A DNA stretch of 49,023 nt from Microcaldota archaeon (GCA_021158105.1 JAGGVH010000016.1:1-49023); one strand, 5' to 3'. Positions 34,783-43,384 are shown, counted from the stretch's first letter. Notes: generated by a model not told the origin, from the letters alone. Made by a program: numbers and translations.

Positions 34783-36020
34783 TATAGGATTGAATAAAAT
34801 ATATAAAACGGAAGTTTATACACCCCATCTTTTTCAGAAATATCCAATCCTTTATAAACAATTATTTTCTTGAACTTAGTTTTTATGTTATTAAACTGCT
34901 GGAACCCTTTTTTCTTTGAACCTATTTCAATTAGATAATCTTTCCAAACAAAATCAATATTATCTAAAAAATAAACATTTGTAAAATTAGATGCAAATAT
35001 ATCTTCAGTCATATTCCCAACAGTTTCTGACTCTGGGATCAACATCATATCAGCATACTCCTTTCTTATAGATGGGACAATAAAATAATATTTCCATTCC
35101 TTTCTTGCAGAAGATTTACCCATTTTGTAAGGCAATACCCTTTTTATGATTTCACCTCTCTCAAGAAGATTAAGCATACTACCCACCATACTCTTTGAAA
35201 CTCCAAGATCATTAGACAATACTGTATAATTAATCTTATTAGAAGCTGATAATAAGAGAATCATCCTTTCAAATTTATTCAGAGTGTATGTTTCCAGATT
35301 TCTTGACTTTGCAATGTCTGAATATATTACTTTTTCAACAAGGTCTTTTAATGTTTTAGGAGAATTATCAAACAGGTATGGTAGATTATTATTTATATAA
35401 TCATCAACAATATTTAATAAATTTGACACTTTATCATGAATATAGATATCATATCTCATTGCACTTCTCAATAAATCTTCACCTGGATTAAACCTTTCAA
35501 GTTTTACACCAGTCCTAATAAATATATATTCTCTAAATAACAAGGGGGGCAGGTGAACATAATTTGCACGTCTTGCAAGTTTTTGTTTGGATTCCTTAAT
35601 ATTTAAAGATGATGAACCAGTAATATAAAATTTCATTTTAGTATATTTATCATATGCAACTTTTATTTCATCCCACCAGTTAGGATAAGCATTGATTTCA
35701 TCTATAAACACTATTGCATCATCACCAAATAGATATTGAACCGCTTTTAAAACACTAAGTAAAGGTAACTTAACAGTGGATATCTCCTCCCCATGAATAT
35801 AAACTCGTTTACTTTCGTCAGATTCATTATATTTTTGGAACATGATAGTTGTTTTACCACTGCCACGTATACCATACATAATATTTAAACGTTTATTAAA
35901 CATATCATAAAAAAATCTTTTTTTATATTCAACATAATCTTTAGACGTCTTTTCATATCCAATCTTAGAATATTTAACAAATTCAACTGCATCAATAGAA
36001 TTTACTCCAAAATTATTCAT
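34782..36020 (-). CDS. Archaeal AAA-type ATPase 3
   Basis: I start at MNNFGVNSID (412 aa). The longer ORF runs through repeat R3. Walker A is GIRGSGKTT (residues 50-58), Walker B AIVFIDEI (102-109), sensor FYITGSSSLN, then RRANYVHLPPLLFREY. A winged-helix stretch follows (KINYTVLSNDLGVSKSMVGSMLNLLERGEIIKR). The C-terminus reads IDFVWKDYLIEIGSKKKGFQQF, a variant of the nuclease-type core. A TATA box lies 26 nt before the ATG, so it is leaderless. It is distinct from the other two ATPases but in the same family and the same repeat-bracketed format. Confidence 0.88.
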   Translation of the reverse strand: MNNFGVNSIDAVEFVKYSKIGYEKTSKDYVEYKKRFFYDMFNKRLNIMYGIRGSGKTTIMFQKYNESDESKRVYIHGEEISTVKLPLLSVLKAVQYLFGDDAIVFIDEINAYPNWWDEIKVAYDKYTKMKFYITGSSSLNIKESKQKLARRANYVHLPPLLFREYIFIRTGVKLERFNPGEDLLRSAMRYDIYIHDKVSNLLNIVDDYINNNLPYLFDNSPKTLKDLVEKVIYSDIAKSRNLETYTLNKFERMILLLSASNKINYTVLSNDLGVSKSMVGSMLNLLERGEIIKRVLPYKMGKSSARKEWKYYFIVPSIRKEYADMMLIPESETVGNMTEDIFASNFTNVYFLDNIDFVWKDYLIEIGSKKKGFQQFNNIKTKFKKIIVYKGLDISEKDGVYKLPFYIFYSIL

Positions 36021-36042
36021 GTTTATTATATATACATATATA

Positions 36043-36050
36043 TTTATAAT
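36043..36050 (-). promoter_or_regulatory. TATA box of ATPase 3
   Basis: ATTATAAA on the minus strand, centred about 26 nt before ATG 36020 and touching the upstream R3 repeat. The nearest R3 module is centred 12 bp upstream of it. Confidence 0.6.
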
Positions 36051-36101
36051 GTTTTCTGTAAAAAACAAAAATGTATGATTTTGTTCTTTTGAAAAAACAA
36101 T
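36050..36101 (-). repeat. Direct repeat R3, upstream copy (52 bp)
   Basis: It is in the same orientation as 34731-34782 with one mismatch, which weakens the middle palindrome. Modules start at 36050 and 36082, 32 bp apart. It abuts the TATA box of ATPase 3. Confidence 0.96.
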
Positions 36102-36105
36102 GCTT

Positions 36106-36195
36106 TTAGATATCACCAATCTTGCTTGAAAAGAATTCTACTATTTGTCCACTATAACCATTATAATAAGATCCTTCCATAATAGGATTATACAT
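36106..36195 (-). CDS. Possible 29-codon small ORF next to repeat R3
   Basis: A short frame (MYNPIMEGSYYNGYSGQIVE...SKIGDI, then stop) ends 4 bp before repeat R3. It has no ribosome-binding site and only a weak A/T-rich upstream region. It could be a small protein, or the tail of a former gene cut off where the ATPase cassettes entered. It is too short to judge. Confidence 0.2.
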   Translation of the reverse strand: MYNPIMEGSYYNGYSGQIVEFFSSKIGDI

Positions 36196-36428
36196 TTTTT
36201 AGTTAAAAATTGTGATTAAACATTTGATGTTTAGGTTAAATGTTAACTGTTAAGGATAAGAGTTAGAGTGGTTAACTGATAGTTTTTATAAAACATTTTC
36301 AACAGTCAACCCCCATAAAACCCATAATAACCTTTTTAAAACTATATGATATAATATACTTGAATATTTAAATGAATGTTTGAAAATAAAAAGTAAAAAG
36401 TTTGATGTTTGAACGGAGGTGTCAGAAG
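36196..36428 (+). promoter_or_regulatory. AT-rich region upstream of the VirB2-like pilin genes
   Basis: No gene is visible. The stretch has several near-repeats (gttaactgttaag and gttaactgatag; acatttgatgttt and aagtttgatgttt) and candidate TATA boxes (tttttataaaa, tatgatataatata). It ends in a perfect GGAGGTG (36415-36421), 7 nt before the pilin ATG. The near-repeats may be binding sites for a regulator. Confidence 0.4.
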
Positions 36429-36806
36429 ATGAAGATAAACATGTTGTTTGCAATGATGTTCATTGCATTGTTAATGATGAATGTGTGGAGTGATCTTGGT
36501 GATGGTGCCTTGGTTGATGATGATGATGGTGGTGATGGTGATGATATTACATTTGGTAGTCTTAGAAATGTGCTTTGTGAAGTTAAAAAGGGAATTGAAG
36601 AATTATTAGGACCGATCGCATTCCTGCTTGTTGTAATGGCAGCAGTGATTTATGCTGGTGGACAACTCGGTGATGCACAACTCAGGGCAAAGGCGCAGGG
36701 TTGGGCAGTCGGTGCACTCGTTGGTGCTATCATAGCGTTTGTTTTATATGCAGTAGGACCAACTATTATAACAAAGATGTTTGGCGCTACTGATTGTCCT
36801 CCATAA
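36429..36806 (+). CDS. VirB2/TrbC-like small pilin 1
   Basis: The 125-aa protein starts with a signal peptide (MKINMLFAMMFIALLMMNVWS). An acidic linker follows, coded by GAT/GGT triplets (DDDDGGDGDD), then two TM helices around a short basic loop: GPIAFLLVVMAAVIYAGGQLGDAQLRAKAQGWAVGALVGAIIAFVLY. The two-helix hairpin with Gly/Ala-rich helices is typical of VirB2/TrbC pilins. A paralogue follows 10 bp downstream. No VirB4-type motor is in the window. Confidence 0.8.
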   Translation: MKINMLFAMMFIALLMMNVWSDLGDGALVDDDDGGDGDDITFGSLRNVLCEVKKGIEELLGPIAFLLVVMAAVIYAGGQLGDAQLRAKAQGWAVGALVGAIIAFVLYAVGPTIITKMFGATDCPP

Positions 36807-36816
36807 GGTGAACATC

Positions 36817-37170
36817 ATGAAACCTCTTTTTTCTTTTATTTTGTTTTCAATGCTTCTTACCGGTTTTATCTTTGCATATGAAGATGAAGACAGTGGCATG
36901 ACCAAACTCACAGACGTGTTATGTAAAGTTGAAGCTCAACTTATTACTCTTCTCGGACCGATCGCATTCCTATTAGTTGTCATGGCGGCAGTCGTATACG
37001 GTGGAAGCCAGTTAGGTGATGCACAACTCAGGGCAAAGGGCCAAGGTTGGGCAGTCATGGCAATTGTCGGTGCAGTCATAGCATTCGTTATAATGATGTT
37101 CGGCCCTTGGCTGGTTGAAACCATGTTCGGCGGAAAATGTGAAGGGGGAGAATGGGTAGTAACTGAATAA
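36817..37170 (+). CDS. VirB2/TrbC-like small pilin 2
   Basis: The 117-aa paralogue of the preceding gene shares the block LLGPIAFLLVVMAAVVYGGSQLGDAQLRAKGQGWAV nearly residue for residue, but its acidic linker is shorter. The signal peptide is MKPLFSFILFSMLLTGFIFA. I start at ATG 36817 (GGTG 6 nt upstream), not the ORF-track start inside gene 1. The conserved loop 'QLGDAQLRAK.QGWAV' is probably the cytoplasmic turn. The two may form a heteromeric filament or pore. Confidence 0.8.
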   Translation: MKPLFSFILFSMLLTGFIFAYEDEDSGMTKLTDVLCKVEAQLITLLGPIAFLLVVMAAVVYGGSQLGDAQLRAKGQGWAVMAIVGAVIAFVIMMFGPWLVETMFGGKCEGGEWVVTE

Positions 37171-37226
37171 TGCCATTTTCTAAAATTTTCGAAACATTTA
37201 TAAATAATCTAAAATAAAATAGAAAC

Positions 37227-37814
37227 ATGAGAAAGAAAGAATTTGTATATCTATACCTCTCAAACAATTATATTAAAGGTAAAATTAAATTTACACAGAA
37301 AGAAATAGCTGAAAAACTCAACATTTCTTTAAGCACAGTCAACAATGCTCTTCGCCCATTAGTAAAAATGAATTCTATTAAAGTTGGGCACATGGGATTA
37401 GAAATAATTGACTTTGAAAAGATAATGGTTTACTGGGCGACAATAAGAAACATTAACAAAGATATAATCTACAAGACATTCTGTCCATACAGACCATTAA
37501 GGATTGAATCGAGTTTGCCTTCAGATGTTATATTCACTGGATATTCAGGATATAGGATCTTAACAGGTGACGCACCAGCAGACTATGGTGAGATTTATGT
37601 TTATTCAAACAATCCAAAAGAAATCGAAAAAAGATTTCCAAAAAAGAAAGGACCCACCAATTTAATAGTGCTTGCATACGATGAACACTTAGAAATGTTC
37701 AAACAAAAAAACTGTGCACCTTTGCCCTTAATCTTTGTTGACATTTGGAACCTGCCGCAGTGGTATGGCAAAGATTTTCTTGATAAGATAAAAAATAAAC
37801 TTTTTAACAGGTGA
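37227..37814 (+). CDS. AbiEi-like antitoxin / winged-helix regulator
   Basis: The 195-aa protein has an N-terminal winged helix (KFTQKEIAEKLNISLSTVNNALRPLVKMNSIKVG) and a C-terminal alpha/beta domain (VIFTGYSGYRILTGDAPADYGEIYVY) like those of AbiEi-type antitoxins. A TATA box (tttataaa, 37197-37204) centred 26 nt before the ATG indicates a leaderless transcript. The gene is followed after 4 bp by a nucleotidyltransferase gene, the usual order of AbiE type IV toxin-antitoxin pairs. Confidence 0.75.
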   Translation: MRKKEFVYLYLSNNYIKGKIKFTQKEIAEKLNISLSTVNNALRPLVKMNSIKVGHMGLEIIDFEKIMVYWATIRNINKDIIYKTFCPYRPLRIESSLPSDVIFTGYSGYRILTGDAPADYGEIYVYSNNPKEIEKRFPKKKGPTNLIVLAYDEHLEMFKQKNCAPLPLIFVDIWNLPQWYGKDFLDKIKNKLFNR

Positions 37815-37818
37815 TTAG

Positions 37819-38448
37819 ATGAAGGAATACTGGCCAGAGCACGTTACACAAAAAAGTTGGGAAAGATTAACAAGATTAACAAAAGAGTTTGATTTTATAC
37901 TGATAGGTGGCTGGGCAGTTTATCTATACACTGGATTGCACAAATCAAAAGACATTGACATTCTCATCAATCTTGAGACATTATACTCTTTAAAAAGCAT
38001 GTATGACTTAAAGAAAAATGAACATCTTAAAAAATATGAGATTGAAGACAATGAGTTTGACATTGACATCTATGTCCCACATTTCTCACAACTTGCAATA
38101 CCTGTTGAAGATATCATTAACATGGACAACCCGATAATCAAAGGAATAAAGACTGTAACACCTGAGGTATTATTGACCTTAAAACAATCTGCATTTATTG
38201 ACCGCCACAGCTCAGTAAAAGGCGGTAAGGATGCTATTGACATAATAACACTGTTGATGTATACTGATGTTGACTTTGAAAGATATATCACTCTTCTTAA
38301 CAAATACAAACATAAAAATTATCTTAACAATCTGTTGCAAATCATACAATCTTTTAATGATATTGAATACACTGGAATGGACTTTATAAAATATAACCAT
38401 TGGAAGAAAGATATAATTAAAAAGATAAAAGCAAGCAAATCACTTTGA
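37819..38448 (+). CDS. AbiEii-like nucleotidyltransferase (toxin candidate)
   Basis: The 209-aa protein shows the nucleotidyltransferase core: FILIGGWAVYLYTGLHKSKDIDILI (GG...DxD) with a further acidic pair EFDIDIYV. A helical C-terminus contains KGGKDAIDIITLL. AbiEii toxins are NTases neutralised by AbiEi without direct binding. GGTG lies 5 nt before the ATG. Together with the upstream gene and the ATPase cassettes it makes an accessory, defence-like stretch. Confidence 0.8.
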   Translation: MKEYWPEHVTQKSWERLTRLTKEFDFILIGGWAVYLYTGLHKSKDIDILINLETLYSLKSMYDLKKNEHLKKYEIEDNEFDIDIYVPHFSQLAIPVEDIINMDNPIIKGIKTVTPEVLLTLKQSAFIDRHSSVKGGKDAIDIITLLMYTDVDFERYITLLNKYKHKNYLNNLLQIIQSFNDIEYTGMDFIKYNHWKKDIIKKIKASKSL

Positions 38449-38472
38449 ACAGCCTGCAACCAAAAATGATTA

Positions 38473-41037
38473 CTATTTATACCTTAAAAACGCCCCTATC
38501 CCAAAAAACATATTCTTAAACTGTGCACCTTCAGTAGTATTAGTAGAAATAAAATGATATTCAATGTTATGCCTATTAGCAAGATTAACAAGGTAATCAA
38601 TCAAAGGCATAGTTTCACTGTTAGGTTTAACTTTATCACCGGGCTTGATTATCCTGACATCCTCTTCACCATCATCGCCCTTAACAATCTCAACTGTATA
38701 ATCCAAATCTTCTGATATCAAAACAGAATCGGCTTTATAACTCTTTATCGCATCAATCACAGGCTTGAGACCATAAACTGCAAGCCCGCCGGTTACTGCA
38801 TCACCAATGAACCGCGACACCATCTTACGCTCCTGCATAGCCTCTTGTTCCATTATTATATCTTCACCTTTTCGTATGATTTCATTAATCCCTGCCTCAT
38901 CAGTATACCCAACATCTATAAGAGGTTTTAAAACCTTTATTTGATAATTAAACGGTTTCATCTTAATAAAATTCTCCTTGGCAGGACCGGGCCCGCCGAT
39001 CAAAACACCTTTAACCTGGTTTGGCATAAAATATCTATCCATGTACTCCCCTATCCGCTTATAATAATTTTCAATCTCCTCAGTAATCAAACGTTGATAT
39101 CGTGCTGCACTGTTATGAACAACAAAACTGTTTGCTATAAAATTTTTATATTCAGGAATAGTCAAATCATAAACTTCTTTTTCTATTCCTAACTTATCAA
39201 TGCTCGCTACTACTGCAGGAATAAGATCTGATGAAACTAAAACAGACATCTCATCCACAATTTCTTTATATCTCTTATAATTTGAGTCGCCCTTAAATGC
39301 TGATAACTGCTTTCTGAACACTGGCAAAACCTTTGCCTTAAACCTTTTACTGCCAATGCCCCTCTTTCCACTGAAAAACATGTTTAACCCGTCAAAATCC
39401 CTTGTTTTCATACCCATCTTATGTGCCTGTTTTAAAACATACCTGCCGTCCACTGGAACCTGCCTGATAACTTGTGTTACAGTTTCAGCTTTACATATCT
39501 TTTTACATCTTTCTTGTTTTGAAGACAAACTAAAACCTATTTCATTAGTAAAAATCTTAACAGATTCTAAATCAGATATGATCAACCCCCACTGCCTCTT
39601 TTTCTGGTTTTTATCAGTATGTTTCTCATAAACAGTTGATATGATCCCAAAACGTAATAACAACATTTGCAACTTTCGTATCAATTTTTCGGTAGTCATA
39701 GCAATTTCTATTTTTGTGTTTGCAATATATCCTTCCGCATCAAATAAACCCCTTATAAAAGCACTACAAACATTATTATCAGATTTCATTACAATCTCGG
39801 GTATATCTCTATTATCACTCTTTTCAAATACTGTTTTACTTATCTGTTTCAACATCCGTCCAAAATTCCTACCATAAACCCTTAATTCAAGATATGTCTT
39901 TTTTGCAAAGCTTCCTTTTTGTTTAGTCTTGTCGACCGTTCTTACTTTCGTATCGACTCCAAAAGTTTTTGAGATAAGTTTTGAATATAAGTCAACCAAT
40001 TCCTTTTTTGATTCATACAAAACCACTTTATCCCCATCAAAAGAACCATCACCTGTGAGATAACCTATAACCTGTGCGACATCACTGTTAAAATATCTAG
40101 GAAATTTGGGCAGTTTTGCTCCTTGTCTTCGCACCAGGCCAATCTTCAATGGAACCTCAACACCTTTGTGTGGTATGCATCTTACAGACAAAACCTTATC
40201 GCCTTTTTTAAGGTCTTTTGCCAACCTTTCCCCAATCCCATTCTCAGTGATTACAAAGAATCTATGTCCAGCAGTCGCCCTTATCTCCATTGTAGGATAT
40301 TTTGTTTTTATCAAGAATATTGACCTGTTCAAATTTTTAGTAACTACGGGGCAGATATAATCTTTAACTGAATAATCCTTAAAACTTGAAACTTTAAGAT
40401 AATCGTTCGGAAGAAGGTTTTTTATCTCAGTTATCACACCATCAGACTTTTGCACCAGCGTACCAGGATGCAAACATTGCCCACCGACGTGCACTTTAGC
40501 ATGTGCTGTTGAATTGACCTCTTTAAGCTTTTCAACTTCAGTACCTTTCAAGTAGGCCAGTGTAGCCTGCCTACCGTCCATCGCCAAAATTCCATAAACG
40601 TCAGTGTGTGATATCATACGTTCTAAAGGTTCAAGAAAGAATTTTGAATCACACCTATAAATCTGAACAGATAACGGTACCGGCGGCAGGATCGAAAACA
40701 GTTTAATGTCAACTTTTGCAGGGTTATCTGACACATTACCACAGAACACTGCAATACCGTTTTCAGGTGTCCGTCCAAGATTTTTAAGAAAACCTATAAC
40801 TTTCTCAAGTGCATCGCCCACATTAGTCCGTGTAGTCTTAGATTTAATATTGGTTGACTGGCTCCGCTCACTCCTTAATTTATTTGTTACTTCATGAAGT
40901 TGATACCCTGCAGGTATATAAACCGATATGAGCTGTGTACCACTACCCTTAAGTTTTCTTAAATAATCCAATTTACGTTTCAATTCAAACTTCTGATCCT
41001 TTGTAATGACCACTGGAACATCATCTGAAGCTGCCAT
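38473..41037 (-). CDS. prf1: Peptide chain release factor aRF1 with intein
   Basis: The 854-aa precursor contains aRF1 exteins of 187 and 212 aa. The spliced protein would be 399 aa, close to the family length. Domain 1 holds STNIKSKTTRTNVG (the NIKS anticodon-reading loop). Domain 2 reads HAKVHVGGQ followed, after the intein, by SAARYQRLITEEIENYY. Domain 3 ends NMFFGIGAFLRYK. aRF1 recognises stop codons and hydrolyses peptidyl-tRNA through GGQ. The gene is leaderless (TATA-like tttataaa about 28 nt upstream) and divergent from EF-2. Confidence 0.97.
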   Translation of the reverse strand: MAASDDVPVVITKDQKFELKRKLDYLRKLKGSGTQLISVYIPAGYQLHEVTNKLRSERSQSTNIKSKTTRTNVGDALEKVIGFLKNLGRTPENGIAVFCGNVSDNPAKVDIKLFSILPPVPLSVQIYRCDSKFFLEPLERMISHTDVYGILAMDGRQATLAYLKGTEVEKLKEVNSTAHAKVHVGGQCLHPGTLVQKSDGVITEIKNLLPNDYLKVSSFKDYSVKDYICPVVTKNLNRSIFLIKTKYPTMEIRATAGHRFFVITENGIGERLAKDLKKGDKVLSVRCIPHKGVEVPLKIGLVRRQGAKLPKFPRYFNSDVAQVIGYLTGDGSFDGDKVVLYESKKELVDLYSKLISKTFGVDTKVRTVDKTKQKGSFAKKTYLELRVYGRNFGRMLKQISKTVFEKSDNRDIPEIVMKSDNNVCSAFIRGLFDAEGYIANTKIEIAMTTEKLIRKLQMLLLRFGIISTVYEKHTDKNQKKRQWGLIISDLESVKIFTNEIGFSLSSKQERCKKICKAETVTQVIRQVPVDGRYVLKQAHKMGMKTRDFDGLNMFFSGKRGIGSKRFKAKVLPVFRKQLSAFKGDSNYKRYKEIVDEMSVLVSSDLIPAVVASIDKLGIEKEVYDLTIPEYKNFIANSFVVHNSAARYQRLITEEIENYYKRIGEYMDRYFMPNQVKGVLIGGPGPAKENFIKMKPFNYQIKVLKPLIDVGYTDEAGINEIIRKGEDIIMEQEAMQERKMVSRFIGDAVTGGLAVYGLKPVIDAIKSYKADSVLISEDLDYTVEIVKGDDGEEDVRIIKPGDKVKPNSETMPLIDYLVNLANRHNIEYHFISTNTTEGAQFKNMFFGIGAFLRYK
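39112..40476 (-). other. Intein (455 aa) inside the GGQ motif of aRF1, with LAGLIDADG endonuclease
   Basis: The insert runs from CLHPGTLVQ (Cys1) to NSFVVHN, with serine as the +1 extein residue. The TxxH block is RATAGHRFFV (residues 61-75 of the insert). Two dodecapeptides of a LAGLIDADG homing endonuclease are present (VIGYLTGDGSF near 136 and IRGLFDAEGYI near 241). All splicing residues needed (Cys1, block B His, penultimate His, terminal Asn, +1 Ser) are visible. It splits GGQ|SAAR exactly. Confidence 0.96.
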
Positions 41038-41194
41038 AATATAAGTTTAATTCAATATTTTTATAAACCGTGCAGGCATACATAGAAATATACAGACCAC
41101 TCAAACAAATTTCATAATGTTTATAAAACTTCGTATATAAAAGAAACCTATTCTTCTTATAGAAGTGTGATATTGATTTAAAGAGGTGTATTTG

Positions 41195-43384
41195 ATGGCA
41201 AAGAAAGAAAACATTGTTGAAATGGTTGAAAGATTGATGGGCAACCGGGAAAACATCAGAAACATTGCTATTGTTGCACACGTTGACCATGGCAAGACAA
41301 CACTGTCAGATTCATTAGTCGCACGAGCAGGACTAATGTCTAAGGAATTGGCAGGTGAACAAAGAGTTTTGGACTATGACGAACAAGAACAAGCAAGGGG
41401 AATAACTATTAAATCAGCAAACATTTCTCTTGCATTTCCATATCAGGGCAAAGATTATTTAATAAATCTGATTGACACGCCAGGGCATGTCGACTTTGGA
41501 GGCCATGTCACAAGAGCAATGCGCGCCGTTGACGGAGTCATAGTGGTCATAGATGCAGTTGAAGGTGTAATGCCCCAGACTGAAACAGTGCTACGGCAGG
41601 CTATAAAAGAACGTGCCAAGCCTGTCATTTTCATTAACAAGGTTGACCGTTTGATAAGTGAAATGAGGCTCACACCCGAAGATATGCAGAAACGGTTAAT
41701 AAAAATAGTATTACAAGTCAACAAACTGATAGGACAGTATGCACCAAAAGAATTCAAAGATGCATGGAAGGTTTCTGTTGAAAACGGAACGATATCATTC
41801 GGTTCAGCATTTCACAAGTGGGCAGTGTCGGCAAATTCAATGAAACGCACAGGGTTAGGTTTCAAAGACATAATAGAACTTACACAATCTGAAAGAGTAA
41901 AAGAATTGCAAGAAAAAACACCTGTCGACGAAATCATACTAGAAATGGCTATCCATCATCTGCCCAACCCGCTCACTGCACAGAAATACAGAATACCACA
42001 CCTGTGGAAAGGTGACATTGAATCACAGAACGGTAAGGATATGATTGAATGCAACCCGGACGGTAAACCGATAGGTGTTTGTTTTGGCGTGATGAACGAT
42101 CCACATGCAGGTGAAGTTGCACTTGTCAGGTTATTCTCAGGCACTGTAAAAAAAGGTGACCAGTTATACTTAGCATCAACGATGAGTTATGAGAAGATTC
42201 AACAGTTAGGGATATACATGGGCAAAGAAAGAGTAGTATGCAACGAATTAACGGCGGGCAACATTGCGGGCATTGTCGGACTGAAAGATGTGTACGTAGG
42301 AGAAACAATATCATCAGAACCTGTTGAACCGTTTGAAGAAATCAAACATTACTCAGAACCTGTGATAACCAAATCAATTGAAGCCAAGAACAGCAAAGAC
42401 TTGTCAAAACTTATCCAGGCGCTTCGTGCAATCTCAAAAGAAGACCCAACAATCAGGGTCAAGATCAACCAAGAAACAGGTGAACATTTGATTTCAGGCA
42501 TGGGAGAACTTCACTTAGAAATCATTGAATATAAACTTAAGAACGAAAAAAAGATTGACATCGTGACTTCTCCGCCGATTGTTGTTTACAGGGAAACGAT
42601 TCACAAAAAAGGGCCTGAAGTAGAAGGCAAATCGCCGAACAAGCATACTAAACTATTATTCTCCGTTGAACCATTAGAACCAGAATTTATCAAGGCAATC
42701 GATGAGGGCAAAGTTAGCGAGGGCAAGGCAAAAGGCAAAGCTTCAATCGAAGAATACATTGCAGGCGGTTTACAGAGGGATGAGGCAAAGAGAACCATTG
42801 AAGTCTTCAATAAGAACGTTCTGATTGATGCTACAAGGGGCGTACAATACTTAAACGAAATCATGGAACTTGTAAGGCAAGGGTTTGAAGAGGCAATGAG
42901 CAAGGGACCATTGGCACAGGAAAAAGTTGTCGGTGTCAAGGTCAAGATATTAGACGGTACAATTCACGAAGACCCAGTCCACCGCGGTCCTGCACAGATA
43001 TTGCCGACTGTTAGAAATCCGATCTATTCATCATTATTACAAGCAGGAGTAATAATACAGGAACCTAAGCAGAAAGTATTAATTCAGGTCCCACAGGAAT
43101 TCTCAGGTGCGGTTATTAATTTAGTAAACGGCAAGAGGGGGCAATTACTCAACATGGAGCAGGAAGGTGAAGTTGCAACATTGCATTTCAAAATACCTGT
43201 TGCAGAAATGTTTGGTTTTTCAAGTGACCTGAGAAGTACAACACAGGGCAAAGCTATATGGTATCAGGAATATGCAGGATATGAAGACATACCACGCGAC
43301 TTACAAAAGAACATTGTCCATCAAATCAGAAAGAGGAAAGGATTAAAACCTGAACCACCAGAACCCAAAGATTTTGTAAGTTAA
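41195..43384 (+). CDS. Translation elongation factor EF-2
   Basis: The 729-aa GTPase has G1 AHVDHGKTT, switch ARGITIK, G3 DTPGH, G4 NKVD and the five-domain layout of EF-2. In domain IV, HEDPVHRGPAQILPTVR carries the histidine normally modified to diphthamide. It drives tRNA and mRNA translocation. I start at ATG 41195, with GGTG 6 nt upstream. A TATA-like gtatataaaag lies about 60 nt upstream. Confidence 0.97.
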   Translation: MAKKENIVEMVERLMGNRENIRNIAIVAHVDHGKTTLSDSLVARAGLMSKELAGEQRVLDYDEQEQARGITIKSANISLAFPYQGKDYLINLIDTPGHVDFGGHVTRAMRAVDGVIVVIDAVEGVMPQTETVLRQAIKERAKPVIFINKVDRLISEMRLTPEDMQKRLIKIVLQVNKLIGQYAPKEFKDAWKVSVENGTISFGSAFHKWAVSANSMKRTGLGFKDIIELTQSERVKELQEKTPVDEIILEMAIHHLPNPLTAQKYRIPHLWKGDIESQNGKDMIECNPDGKPIGVCFGVMNDPHAGEVALVRLFSGTVKKGDQLYLASTMSYEKIQQLGIYMGKERVVCNELTAGNIAGIVGLKDVYVGETISSEPVEPFEEIKHYSEPVITKSIEAKNSKDLSKLIQALRAISKEDPTIRVKINQETGEHLISGMGELHLEIIEYKLKNEKKIDIVTSPPIVVYRETIHKKGPEVEGKSPNKHTKLLFSVEPLEPEFIKAIDEGKVSEGKAKGKASIEEYIAGGLQRDEAKRTIEVFNKNVLIDATRGVQYLNEIMELVRQGFEEAMSKGPLAQEKVVGVKVKILDGTIHEDPVHRGPAQILPTVRNPIYSSLLQAGVIIQEPKQKVLIQVPQEFSGAVINLVNGKRGQLLNMEQEGEVATLHFKIPVAEMFGFSSDLRSTTQGKAIWYQEYAGYEDIPRDLQKNIVHQIRKRKGLKPEPPEPKDFVS

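Noticed and set aside
31864-36101. Insertion sequence or classical transposon
   Set aside because: No transposase or terminal inverted repeats are present. The repeats are direct, differ from cassette to cassette, and show no target-site duplication that I can see.
36021-36119. N-terminal 33 codons of the ATPase 3 ORF
   Set aside because: The frame runs through repeat R3 and the TATA box; ATG 36020 fits leaderless spacing.
36501-36560. GAT/GGT microsatellite as a non-coding repeat
   Set aside because: It lies in frame inside the first pilin gene and encodes an acidic linker.
41021-41290. 90-aa minus-strand ORF between aRF1 and EF-2
   Set aside because: It covers both promoters and the EF-2 start, and has no protein-like features.
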